Source of the DNA: Thiobacillus sp. UBA2186
Lineage (GTDB): Bacteria > Pseudomonadota > Gammaproteobacteria > Burkholderiales > Thiobacillaceae
DNA length: 15,903 nt
Reading direction: 5' to 3'
Assembly (NCBI GenBank): GCA_002327405.1
Contig: DCVO01000053.1
Span: forward strand, 1 to 15,903
Positions 1-6,144 of this stretch are shown one piece after another. Within the stretch, counting starts at the first letter, position 1. Each line of letters begins with the position of its first letter. The position numbers and the translations under genes are program-made. The notes under the pieces were generated by a model. It had not been told where the DNA came from. It did no database searches and saw only the letters and a list, made by a program, of their open reading frames with translations.

Positions 1-1293
1 TTCGACATCATCTTCTTCTGGGTCGCGCGCATGGTCATGATGTCGCTGCACTTCACCGGCAAGGTGCCGTTCCGCGAGGTCTACGTCACCGGCCTTGTGC
101 GCGACGCCCACGGCAACAAGATGAGCAAGTCCAAGGGCAACATCATCGACCCGATCGATCTCATCGACGGCATCAGCCTGGACGAACTCATCGCCAAGCG
201 CACCACCGGCCTCATGAATCCCAAGCAGGCCGAGTCCATCGCCAGGCAGACGCGTGCCGACTACCCGGCTGGTTTCAATGCCTTCGGCACCGATGCCTTG
301 AGATTCACCTTCGCCTCGCTCGCCACGCACGGGCGTGACATCAAGTTCGATTTGCAGCGCTGCGAAGGCTACCGCAACTTCTGCAACAAGCTGTGGAACG
401 CCACCCGCTTCGTCCTGATGAACACCGAGGGCAAGGACTGCGGGCTCGACGCCGGCCTGCCGCGCGACTATTCCGTCGCCGACCGCTGGATCCTGAGCCG
501 CCTGAACGAGGCGGTCGTCGCCGTGCAATCCGCCTTTGCCGATTACCGTTTCGACATGGCCAGCCGCGCGATCTACGAATTCGTCTGGGACGAATACTGC
601 GACTGGTATGTGGAACTCGCCAAGGTGCAGTTGCAGACCGGTAATGAAGCGCAGCAGCGCGCCACCCGCCACACCCTGATTTCCGTGCTGGAAACCGCGC
701 TGCGCCTCGTCCACCCCATCATCCCCTTCATCACCGAGGAGCTCTGGCAGAAAGTCGCGCCACTCGCCGGCAAGGGCGGAGAGAGCATCATGCTGCAGCC
801 CTATCCGGCTGCCGATGAAAAAGCCCAGGATGCCAATGCCGTCGCAAAAGTGCAGGAGCTAAAGACCTTGGTGGACGCGGTGCGCGGCTTGCGCGGCGAA
901 ATGAAGCTCTCGCCCGCCGAGAAAGTGCCGCTCGCCATTGCCGGCGATGCCTCGCGCTATTCGGCTTTTACCCCGTATCTCGCCGCCCTCGCCAGGCTCG
1001 CCAAGGTCGACATCCAGCCGGAACTGCCTGCCGGCGATGCGCCGGTCGCCATCGTCGGCGATTGCCGCCTGATGCTGCAGTTCGAGATTGACAAGGACGC
1101 CGAGATCGCGCGCCTCAACAAGGAGATCGCCCGCATCGAGGGCGAAATCGGCAAATGCCAGGCCAAGCTCGGCAACCCCAATTTCGCCGACAAGGCCCCG
1201 CCTGCCGTGGTCGAGCAGGAGAAAAAGCGCTTGGCCGATTTTTCCGCCACGCTGGAAAAACTCAACGGCCAGCTAAGCCGTCTGAGCAAATAA
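1..1293 (+). CDS. valS: Valine--tRNA ligase, C-terminal part (5' end outside window)
   Basis: Class I aminoacyl-tRNA synthetase that charges tRNA-Val in the cytoplasm. The reading frame is open from base 1, so the gene is truncated on the left by the window edge; about 430 residues of a protein usually near 900-950 are present. The class I signature KMSKS is at fragment residues 40-44, followed by the anticodon-binding helical domain (tryptophan-rich stretch around FVWDEYCDWYVE). The last ~65 residues form a charged coiled coil (repeats such as EIARLNKEIARIEGEI) typical of the ValS C-terminal tRNA-binding arm; that arm and the overall match separate it from IleRS and LeuRS. It ends with TAA at 1291-1293. 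It is a housekeeping gene with no evident functional link to the sulfur genes. Confidence 0.97.
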   Translation, partial: FDIIFFWVARMVMMSLHFTGKVPFREVYVTGLVRDAHGNKMSKSKGNIIDPIDLIDGISLDELIAKRTTGLMNPKQAESIARQTRADYPAGFNAFGTDALRFTFASLATHGRDIKFDLQRCEGYRNFCNKLWNATRFVLMNTEGKDCGLDAGLPRDYSVADRWILSRLNEAVVAVQSAFADYRFDMASRAIYEFVWDEYCDWYVELAKVQLQTGNEAQQRATRHTLISVLETALRLVHPIIPFITEELWQKVAPLAGKGGESIMLQPYPAADEKAQDANAVAKVQELKTLVDAVRGLRGEMKLSPAEKVPLAIAGDASRYSAFTPYLAALARLAKVDIQPELPAGDAPVAIVGDCRLMLQFEIDKDAEIARLNKEIARIEGEIGKCQAKLGNPNFADKAPPAVVEQEKKRLADFSATLEKLNGQLSRLSK

Positions 1294-1313
1294 AAAGGGC
1301 CGCGTTGCGGCCC
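1291..1313 (-). terminator. Rho-independent terminator, best reading on the minus strand
   Basis: A perfect 7-bp stem GGGCCGC (1297-1303), 3-base loop, GCGGCCC (1307-1313). On the minus strand it is followed directly by TTTTTA (1296-1291), as expected of an intrinsic terminator. On the plus strand it is followed by TCCCTTAC, a poor U-tract, although it may still help end valS. The orientation implies minus-strand transcription arriving from 1314 onward. Confidence 0.65.
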
Positions 1314-1336
1314 TCCCTTACTTCATTCCATAAAAC

Positions 1337-1528
1337 TTACTGCGCATCGGCAGTTTTAAACTCGCCCGCAACTTCCTCCGCCAGCTTCACGGTTGCCTCC
1401 GTTTTCAGGCTTTCGCTCTGGATGCAGGGTGCAATACCAGACACCATCGGGACAAAGCCAAGAAAACTGCTGCACAGAGGGGTTTCAGCCTGCCTCCTTC
1501 TTGAAACAGGCGAAAAAAACCGGGCCAT
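1337..1528 (-). pseudogene. Possible gene remnant downstream of fadL (unrecognised)
   Basis: A 63-codon minus-strand frame ends at a TAA at 1337-1339, just before a minus-strand terminator. The last ~25 residues (around KTEATVKLAEEVAGEFKT) look like an ordinary amphipathic C-terminus. The first part looks non-coding, because its ATG lies inside the hairpin that terminates fadL. No start with a Shine-Dalgarno sequence is seen. The simplest reading is the 3' end of a gene whose 5' part has been lost; a chance frame is also possible. I do not recognise the family; a phasin-like helical tail is only a guess. Confidence 0.25.
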
Positions 1529-1538
1529 CGGCCCGGTT
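1513..1538 (-). terminator. Intrinsic terminator of the fadL-type gene
   Basis: Perfect 9-bp inverted repeat AACCGGGCC (1518-1526), loop ATC, GGCCCGGTT (1530-1538). On the minus strand the second arm runs into a continuous T-tract (1519-1513). It lies about 30 bases past the stop of the FadL-type gene. Confidence 0.9.
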
Positions 1539-1569
1539 AAGTTCTAGAAGATTATTAGTTAACTTGTTA

Positions 1570-2850
1570 TTACATCTTCCAGCTGTACTGGATACCCAGG
1601 GAGTTCTGGTACATCTCGATCTTGTCCTCGCCGCCAAAGAACAGGGACGGTCCTTTGACATCGTTCTGGAAACCATGCATGTAGGCTGCAGTGATTTCGT
1701 CGCCGTTGGGACGGGTATAGGTGAAGCCCAGGGTGATGTGATCCTCGATCACGGCCGGTGCCAGGATGTTGAACTCCACGTCAGCCTTGGGAATCGGCTG
1801 GTCGGTATGGCTGTAGCCAGCACGGAAAGTCCACTGCGCGTTGTACTTGTACTCCGCACCCAGTTTAAACACATCAATATCATCCCAACCAAAGCCGGAG
1901 CCGTTGTTCGTTCCCAAGCACTGGGTAGCATCGCCCATGAAGCATGCGAAAGCAGCGGGTCCACTTGGGTTGGCAACAGAGTCTACATCGCTATAGTTGA
2001 TGCGTTGATAATCAAATGCAACCAAGAGGCTGGGGGTCGCCTGCCAAGCCAGACCGATATTGTAGTTTTCGGGAATGTCGAAATCCCCCTGTTCAGCAAA
2101 CAAACCTTTGTAATCATCGAATTCTTCAAAGTTCATCTTGCTGGCGTAAGCCGCGCCAATGCTGAAGGTGGGGGTCAGCTTGCCGTAGTAACCCACGCGC
2201 ACGCCGTAACCGAAGGCATCATCATGGTCATTATTGGTGACATTTCCAGAAGATGAAGTGATCATTTCAAACCCCTGAAGACCTTTGGCCTCGAAACGCT
2301 GATAGCCAATCAGCGGGGAAATGCCAATGGAATGGTTTGGGTTGATCTTATAGGCTGCGGTCGGCGCAACTATCAGTTGCATCAGATCCACACCGAGGCT
2401 GGTACTGCCGCCAAGAAGGTTAGCCATGCCACCCATTTGATCCCTGTCGTAATCGGTGTTCATACCGCCGTTACCATACACCGTCACACCCAGCGCCAGC
2501 TTGTCGCTGTACATGTGGTTGTAGCCAAACTCCGGAACCAAGAAATACTCGGAGTCGCTCTCGGAGTTGCCGTTGATTGCAGGGAAGGGGCCGAAGCCAG
2601 CACTGCCGGTTCGCGTTGCCTCGCGAATCGGGCTGAACAGGTCCACGCCCAGATCAAGGCGGTTGCCAGCAAAGGCGGCCGCAGCGGGGTTGTTGGCGCC
2701 AAAGAAGGCGTTATCGGTCATGGCAGTGGCGGCACCCGCCATGCCCTTCGCCTTCATGCCGTAGCCATGGGAGAAGTAGCCGTTGGTGGCGTGGGCGCCG
2801 AAAGAAAGGCCGGCAAGAGCCACAGCCAATGCGATGCGGTTTAATTTCAT
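1570..2850 (-). CDS. FadL/OmpP1/TodX-family outer-membrane transport protein
   Basis: A 426-residue outer-membrane beta-barrel that takes up hydrophobic compounds; E. coli FadL carries long-chain fatty acids and TodX/XylN homologues carry aromatics. Residues 1-21 are a Sec signal peptide ending AHA. The mature N-terminus TNGYFSHGYG followed by KGMAGAATAMTDNAFFGANNPAA is the classic FadL hatch-domain signature. The rest shows alternating aromatic and polar strands (for example YNIGLAWQATPSLLVAFDYQRINYSDV). The C-terminus ends in SWKM rather than the usual terminal aromatic residue. GGAGG lies 6 bases before the ATG. It stands alone, with its own terminator downstream and palindromic candidate operators upstream. 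The family is clear; the substrate cannot be told, and a role in handling hydrophobic sulfur is speculative. Confidence 0.93.
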   Translation of the reverse strand: MKLNRIALAVALAGLSFGAHATNGYFSHGYGMKAKGMAGAATAMTDNAFFGANNPAAAAFAGNRLDLGVDLFSPIREATRTGSAGFGPFPAINGNSESDSEYFLVPEFGYNHMYSDKLALGVTVYGNGGMNTDYDRDQMGGMANLLGGSTSLGVDLMQLIVAPTAAYKINPNHSIGISPLIGYQRFEAKGLQGFEMITSSSGNVTNNDHDDAFGYGVRVGYYGKLTPTFSIGAAYASKMNFEEFDDYKGLFAEQGDFDIPENYNIGLAWQATPSLLVAFDYQRINYSDVDSVANPSGPAAFACFMGDATQCLGTNNGSGFGWDDIDVFKLGAEYKYNAQWTFRAGYSHTDQPIPKADVEFNILAPAVIEDHITLGFTYTRPNGDEITAAYMHGFQNDVKGPSLFFGGEDKIEMYQNSLGIQYSWKM

Positions 2851-2887
2851 GTTGCCTCCGGAGCAAATTCGTTATTCAGGAACAGCG

Positions 2888-2905
2888 TTGTCATATCTAT
2901 AACAA
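2888..2905. promoter_or_regulatory. Operator-like palindrome upstream of the FadL-type gene
   Basis: An 18-base near-palindrome, TTGT-c-ATA-TC-TAT-a-ACAA, with one mismatched pair, 37-55 bases upstream of the ATG at 2850. Size and position suit a dimeric regulator. The TTGT/ACAA ends are loosely like a CRP/FNR-family site but do not match the TTGAT-N4-ATCAA consensus. No strong sigma-70 hexamers were recognised nearby. Confidence 0.3.
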
Positions 2906-2935
2906 GCTGAGATGCATCGTACAGGCTAGTCCGGG

Positions 2936-2951
2936 TGGTAGAACACTACCA
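2936..2951. promoter_or_regulatory. Perfect inverted repeat TGGTAG-AACA-CTACCA
   Basis: Two perfect 6-base arms around a 4-base centre, in the spacer between the FadL-type gene and dsrE2, about 86 bases upstream of the former's start. It has no T-tract on either side, so it is not a terminator. It could be a second operator or a small hairpin. Confidence 0.3.
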
Positions 2952-3015
2952 TGTTGCGTATATCAGACTCCGCTTATTGACTGTGTTGCAGGAAAACCAC
3001 AAGGCACCCACAAGA

Positions 3016-3036
3016 GTGCGCCCGTGCCGGGCGCAC
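3016..3036. other. GC-rich stem-loop beyond the dsrE2 terminator
   Basis: Perfect 8-bp stem GTGCGCCC (3016-3023), 5-base loop, GGGCGCAC (3029-3036). It lies immediately past the T-tract of the dsrE2 terminator, so a read-through transcript would meet a second hairpin. It has no T-tract of its own. Confidence 0.4.
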
Positions 3037-3037
3037 C

Positions 3038-3069
3038 AAAAAAAAGCGCCCCAAACAGGGGGCGCTTTT
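3038..3069 (-). terminator. Intrinsic terminator of dsrE2 (end of rhd-tusA-dsrE2)
   Basis: Stem GCGCCCC (3046-3052) with GGGGCGC (3059-3065), extended by four A-T pairs. On the minus strand it is followed by an 8-base T-tract (3045-3038). It begins about 20 bases past the dsrE2 stop codon. Confidence 0.9.
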
Positions 3070-3090
3070 GTGCGGAAGCTGCTGTTTTGC

Positions 3091-3600
3091 TTAGATAAAC
3101 AGGCAGATGTCGGATTCGCCGGCGAATTCGAGGAAGGTGGCGGCGCCGCCGTATTCAAGGCCGTCGATGAAGTCGCTGTGCTCGAAACCGAACAGTTCGA
3201 CCGTCATCTGGCAGGCGATGAACTTGACGTCCGCTTCCTGGCACAGGCTCCTGAGCTCGGAAATGGTGGCCACGCCGTTGTTGGCTATGGTCATTTTCAT
3301 CAGGCTGGTGGCGAGGCTCTCATAGCCGGGAATGATGGATTGCACGGCGTTGGGGATGTTCCAGTTGATGCCCTTGAACCATTTGGGCCCGAAAGGCATT
3401 TTCATCGGCATGCCGGGGTTGCCCAGGGGGCTCACCTTGAGGCCGGAAAGGTCCTTGCGCAGGAGTTGCAGGCCGTAGAAGGTGAAAAAAATCTGCACTT
3501 CGTAGCCCAGTGCTGCGGCGGTCGAAGCCAGGATGAAGGGCGGGTAGGCCCAGTCCAGCGTCCCCTTGGTGGCGATGATCGCGAGTTTTTTGGTTTCCAT
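3091..3600 (-). CDS. dsrE2: DsrE2-like sulfur-carrier protein (DsrE/DsrF/DrsH family)
   Basis: A 169-residue member of the DsrE/F-like family, thought to take part in persulfide sulfur relay with TusA and rhodanese in cytoplasmic sulfur oxidation. The N-terminal strand KKLAIIATKG is followed by a hydrophobic helical stretch (about 19-47) of the kind that makes DsrE2 proteins membrane-associated. The family cysteines are seen as C120 and C130 (LCQEADVKFIACQMTVELFGF), nine residues apart; C166 near the C-terminus is extra. An upstream in-frame ATG at 3627 lies in the preceding hairpin and has no ribosome site, whereas GGAGA precedes the ATG at 3600, so the latter was chosen. It is last in the rhd-tusA-dsrE2 order known from sulfur oxidizers. 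A strong hairpin separates it from tusA, so its expression may be lower or read-through dependent. Confidence 0.9.
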   Translation of the reverse strand: METKKLAIIATKGTLDWAYPPFILASTAAALGYEVQIFFTFYGLQLLRKDLSGLKVSPLGNPGMPMKMPFGPKWFKGINWNIPNAVQSIIPGYESLATSLMKMTIANNGVATISELRSLCQEADVKFIACQMTVELFGFEHSDFIDGLEYGGAATFLEFAGESDICLFI

Positions 3601-3625
3601 TGCGTGTCTCCGCTTTTTTTCAGAC

Positions 3626-3659
3626 AAAAAAGGCGCCTGACCTTGGGTCGGCGCCTTTT
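3626..3659 (-). terminator. Terminator/attenuator-like hairpin between tusA and dsrE2
   Basis: Perfect 10-bp outer stem AAAAGGCGCC (3628-3637) with GGCGCCTTTT (3650-3659), and an inner GACC/GGTC pairing (3639-3642, 3646-3649). On the minus strand the second arm ends in a six-base T-tract (3631-3626). It lies 8 bases past the tusA stop and 26 bases before the dsrE2 start, so it probably limits transcription into dsrE2. Confidence 0.85.
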
Positions 3660-3667
3660 CGTTTTGC

Positions 3668-3895
3668 TTACTTCTTTTTCATGAAGAAGGTGTACTCGCC
3701 GCCGGCTTCAGCGGAGTTGATCAGATCGTTGCCGGTCTGCTTGGCAAAAGCCTGCATGTCCTTGACGGAACCCGGATCGGTAGCGATCACTTTCAGGATT
3801 TCGCCGCTGGCCATCTCGGCAAGCGCTTTCTTGGTGCGCAGGATGGGCAGGGGGCAGTTCAGGCCGCGGGCGTCAAGCTCTTTGTTGAATTCCAT
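3668..3895 (-). CDS. tusA: TusA family sulfurtransferase (sulfur carrier)
   Basis: A 75-residue cytoplasmic sulfur carrier; TusA accepts persulfide sulfur from rhodanese or other donors and hands it on, in sulfur oxidizers to DsrEFH or related proteins. The hallmark N-terminal motif GLNCPLP places the persulfide cysteine at C14, followed by the family's KKAL helix and a central strand ILKVIATDPGSVKDM. Length is normal for the family. The longer frame starting at 3985 is rejected: GGAGAGA lies before the ATG at 3895 and homology starts there. It is the middle gene of rhd-tusA-dsrE2, 86 bases after the rhodanese stop. That spacer carries short palindromes (TAACGTTA, TATTGCAATA) but no clear terminator. 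The lithotrophic context points to sulfur oxidation rather than tRNA thiolation. Confidence 0.95.
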   Translation of the reverse strand: MEFNKELDARGLNCPLPILRTKKALAEMASGEILKVIATDPGSVKDMQAFAKQTGNDLINSAEAGGEYTFFMKKK

Positions 3896-3981
3896 TGTGT
3901 CTCTCCGAAAACGAGTTGTTAATAAATCAGGAAACGCTAACGTTAACGCACACGTCGAATTATTGCAATACAACGTGGGGG

Positions 3982-4296
3982 TCAAGCCGCCAGGGCCTTG
4001 CCATCGCGCGCCCAGCCCATGATGCCGCCGGCAAGATTATAAACGTTCTCGATTCCTTGCTGCATCACCCAAGCGCAAGCTTGCGCAGAGCGGGCGCCGG
4101 AACGGCAGTAGAACACGATAGGCTGGCTGCCTTTCAGGTCCTGCAGTTTCAAGGGCAGCATATGCAGCGGGATATGGGTCGAACCTTCGATTTTGGCTTG
4201 CGCGTGCTCGGCCGCGGTACGCACGTCAATAAGTTGCACCCCCGACTTAAGTGCTTGCTCAAGCTGGTGGGAATCGATTTCGCGAATGCCAAACAT
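3982..4296 (-). CDS. Single-domain rhodanese-like sulfurtransferase
   Basis: A 104-residue single-domain rhodanese without a signal peptide, hence cytoplasmic. It moves sulfane sulfur to a thiol acceptor through a cysteine persulfide. The substrate-binding part has LIDVRTAAEH (22-31), and the active-site loop is CRSGARS with C64 as the persulfide cysteine; the C-terminal NLAGGIMGW (87-95) is standard for the fold. A second cysteine (C74) lies on the following helix. GGGAG precedes the ATG. It is the first gene of rhd-tusA-dsrE2, an arrangement known from phototrophic and chemotrophic sulfur oxidizers, where the rhodanese loads TusA. A recognisable promoter lies directly upstream, making the unit independent of soeABC. 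GlpE- or PspE-type generic rhodanese is the alternative name; the context favours a role in sulfur oxidation. Confidence 0.93.
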   Translation of the reverse strand: MFGIREIDSHQLEQALKSGVQLIDVRTAAEHAQAKIEGSTHIPLHMLPLKLQDLKGSQPIVFYCRSGARSAQACAWVMQQGIENVYNLAGGIMGWARDGKALAA

Positions 4297-4333
4297 GTAT
4301 CTTGCTCCCGGAATCAGTAATTAAGGACACGCT

Positions 4334-4361
4334 AATATATCAAAATTCCCAGCAAAATCAA
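4334..4361 (-). promoter_or_regulatory. Sigma-70-like promoter of rhodanese-tusA-dsrE2
   Basis: On the minus strand: -35 TTGATT (4361-4356), 16-base spacer, -10 TATATT (4339-4334). The -10 matches consensus in 5 of 6 positions and the -35 in 4 of 6. A start near 4326 would give a leader of about 30 bases containing the GGGAG ribosome site. Confidence 0.55.
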
Positions 4362-4394
4362 GTCTTAAGCCACACTACCCATGGGGGCTTAGAC
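4362..4394 (-). terminator. Weak terminator-like hairpin after soeC
   Basis: GTCT-t-AAGCC (4362-4371, one bulged base) pairs with GGCTT-AGAC (4386-4394), and an inner CCC-AT-GGG (4378-4385) extends it. The minus-strand sequence that follows is TTGATTTTG, a broken T-tract, so termination would be partial. It begins 5 bases past the soeC stop. Confidence 0.45.
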
Positions 4395-4398
4395 GGCT

Positions 4399-5334
4399 TC
4401 AGCAACGTTGGGCGCCATGGTACAGGTTCACGACATGGCGCGCTTCCGCGAAGAACAGCCAGCGCTCAGCCACCAGGCCGGCAAACACCGAAACCAGCGC
4501 CGCAACACCCAGCATCGGCGCATGGTACTCCATGGCGGCATACAGCAACACCAAAGGTACGGCAAAGGCCAGGAACATGGAAATCAGGCGCAGGCTGACC
4601 GCAGTCAGCCTGGGAACGATATAGCCGAATTCCTGGGTCAGGAAGGTGCCGTGGGTATGGCCCGCATCCAGCAGCTTGACCTGCGCACGGGTGAAGCCGG
4701 TGGCGGTGTTGATGGTGGAACCCACGCCCAGGCGTCCGATCCAGTAGTAATAAATCACTTTCACGAAGGCTGCGACGAAGAGCTGGAACAGCGACAGCAG
4801 CACGAAGGGCAGGGTCTGCACCCCGGCCAGCATGGCCACCACCAGCAGGATCATGCCGCCGGAGAAGTGGCCGAGCGAAAGATAAGCCGCAGGCACCAGC
4901 GGCGTATTCCAGTGGCGGATGGTCTTCAGGCTGGCGTAGATCATGGCGGTGGAGAAGATCGTCAGCCATGCGAGCAGCGTGGCGACGGCGCCGGAAAAAT
5001 GGCGCACCACCGGCCACATGTCCAGCCAGTAAAGGCCCAGATAGGCCAGAGCGAACGGATAGAAGGCAACCGACAGCACACCCTCGCGCGACAGCCAGGA
5101 GGTGCGCCAGCGCGAGAAGGCGCGCCAGGCATTCTTGGGGTTGGCGAGGTGGAAGGTCGAGGACATCAGGCCCACGCCGACCATGACGATGGCGAGCACG
5201 CCGGTCCAGAACACATAGGCACCCGGCAGGCCACCGCCCAGCTTGAACAGGTCGGCCAGATAGATCAGGGCAAAGAGCCCGAAGCCTGCGCCGGACAGCA
5301 CGGTAAAGAAGATGACAGAGAATGCGGGATGCAT
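4399..5334 (-). CDS. soeC: SoeC: membrane anchor of cytoplasmic sulfite dehydrogenase (DmsC/NrfD-like)
   Basis: A 311-residue integral membrane protein with about eight hydrophobic segments, starting with MHPAFSVIFFTVLSGAGFG. This is the DmsC-type anchor fold, which holds the catalytic subunits at the membrane and passes electrons to quinone. Conserved features include SSTFHLANPKNAWRAFSRWRTSW (58-80), typical of DmsC/SoeC proteins. It starts 10 bases after soeB, and its ribosome site (AAGGAG) overlaps the soeB stop codon, so the two are translationally linked. It is the last gene of soeA-B-C. DmsC of a DMSO reductase is the alternative; a non-exported SoeA partner and the sulfur-oxidation neighbourhood support SoeC. 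Confidence 0.93.
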   Translation of the reverse strand: MHPAFSVIFFTVLSGAGFGLFALIYLADLFKLGGGLPGAYVFWTGVLAIVMVGVGLMSSTFHLANPKNAWRAFSRWRTSWLSREGVLSVAFYPFALAYLGLYWLDMWPVVRHFSGAVATLLAWLTIFSTAMIYASLKTIRHWNTPLVPAAYLSLGHFSGGMILLVVAMLAGVQTLPFVLLSLFQLFVAAFVKVIYYYWIGRLGVGSTINTATGFTRAQVKLLDAGHTHGTFLTQEFGYIVPRLTAVSLRLISMFLAFAVPLVLLYAAMEYHAPMLGVAALVSVFAGLVAERWLFFAEARHVVNLYHGAQRC

Positions 5335-5344
5335 GGGTTACTCC

Positions 5345-6043
5345 TTAACGCTTGACCATGCGGTTGACGAACTGCTTGAGCTTGCCGGCGAGCCCGGCCT
5401 TGTCCGCACCGATGTCGGTGGGGATGGGCTTGTGCTTGCGCGGCGGCAGATAGTGGTTGGTGGGGTTGTAACCCAGTTCCGGCATCAGCACATAACCCTC
5501 GCGCTCGCGCACCACCTTGCTCACCTCGGAATCGGGGTCGTCGAAGTCGCCGAACATGCGCGCGTGCGCCGGGCAGGTCAGCACGCAGGACGGCTGGCGC
5601 TCTTCCTCTGGGATGGCCTGGTCGTAGATGCGGTCCACGCACAGGGTGCATTTCTTCATGGTACCGGACTCGCGGTCGAGCTCGCGCGCGCCGTAGGGGC
5701 AGGCCCAGGAGCAATAGTTGCAGCCCATGCACTTGTCCTGGTCCACCAGCACGATGCCGTCTTCCGCGCGCTTGTAGCTGGCACCCGTGGGGCACACGGT
5801 GACGCAGTCGGCGTCCTCGCAGTGCATGCACGACATCGGGAAGTTGACGGTCTTGTTGTTGGGGTAAGTGCCCACTTCGAAATGGCGTATGCGGTTGAAC
5901 CACACGCCCGAAGGCTCGGCGCCGTAGGGTTGATAGTCCGTCAGCGGGCCGGTGGTGCCGGAGGCATTCCACTCCTTGCAGGACACCGCGCAGGCATGGC
6001 AGCCCACGCAGACGTCCAGGTCGATAACCAGTCCTAGTCTCAT
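5345..6043 (-). CDS. soeB: SoeB: iron-sulfur subunit of sulfite dehydrogenase
   Basis: A 232-residue ferredoxin-like electron-transfer subunit (DmsB/PsrB/SoeB type) that carries electrons from the molybdenum subunit to the membrane anchor. Sixteen cysteines make four 4Fe-4S sites: C12-C15-C18-C22; C72-C75-C80-C84; C105-C108-C111-C115; and C132-C135-C153-C157. No signal peptide is present, consistent with a cytoplasmic enzyme. The start MRLGLVIDLDVCVGC matches the family, but no good Shine-Dalgarno sequence precedes it; instead a small hairpin ends just before the ATG. It lies 101 bases after soeA, a gap containing a long inverted repeat, and 10 bases before soeC. Confidence 0.95.
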   Translation of the reverse strand: MRLGLVIDLDVCVGCHACAVSCKEWNASGTTGPLTDYQPYGAEPSGVWFNRIRHFEVGTYPNNKTVNFPMSCMHCEDADCVTVCPTGASYKRAEDGIVLVDQDKCMGCNYCSWACPYGARELDRESGTMKKCTLCVDRIYDQAIPEEERQPSCVLTCPAHARMFGDFDDPDSEVSKVVREREGYVLMPELGYNPTNHYLPPRKHKPIPTDIGADKAGLAGKLKQFVNRMVKR

Positions 6044-6044
6044 C

Positions 6045-6060
6045 TTGATTCTCTAATCAA
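6045..6060 (-). promoter_or_regulatory. Small hairpin abutting the soeB start codon
   Basis: On the minus strand TTGATT-AGAG-AATCAA, a perfect 6-bp stem with a 4-base loop, ends one base before the soeB ATG. The only purine-rich candidate ribosome site (AGAGAA) lies in its loop and second arm, so folding could reduce soeB initiation. Confidence 0.35.
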
Positions 6061-6067
6061 ATCCTTA

Positions 6068-6135
6068 ACAAAGAGGACATGAGGACAAGAGGTAATGCTC
6101 AAGGAGTTTCCTCCCCTCCTCTTGTCCTCCTTGTT
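6068..6135. repeat. Two-register inverted repeat between soeA and soeB
   Basis: A perfect 12-bp repeat GAGGACAAGAGG (6081-6092) pairs with CCTCTTGTCCTC (6118-6129). A second register pairs AACAAAGAGGAC (6068-6079) with GTCCTCCTTGTT (6124-6135) with one mismatch. The two share the bases GTCCTC (6124-6129), so only one can form at a time. There is no T-tract, so this is unlikely to be a classical terminator. A role in mRNA processing or differential stability of soeA versus soeBC is possible. Confidence 0.6.
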
Positions 6136-6144
6136 CAATGCCTT

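Noticed and set aside
1393..2256. A 287-codon plus-strand frame, with another at 2332-2844.
   Set aside because: Both are antisense to the FadL-type gene, which has a signal peptide, a ribosome site and a terminator.
3601..3627. Extended start of DsrE2 at 3627 (MSEKKRRHA before MET).
   Set aside because: This ATG lies at the edge of the tusA-dsrE2 hairpin and has no ribosome site; GGAGA supports 3600.
4408..6037. Long plus-strand frames at 4408-5355 and 5312-6037.
   Set aside because: They are antisense to soeC and soeB, are rich in His, Gln, Gly and Val as expected of shadow frames, and have no ribosome site.
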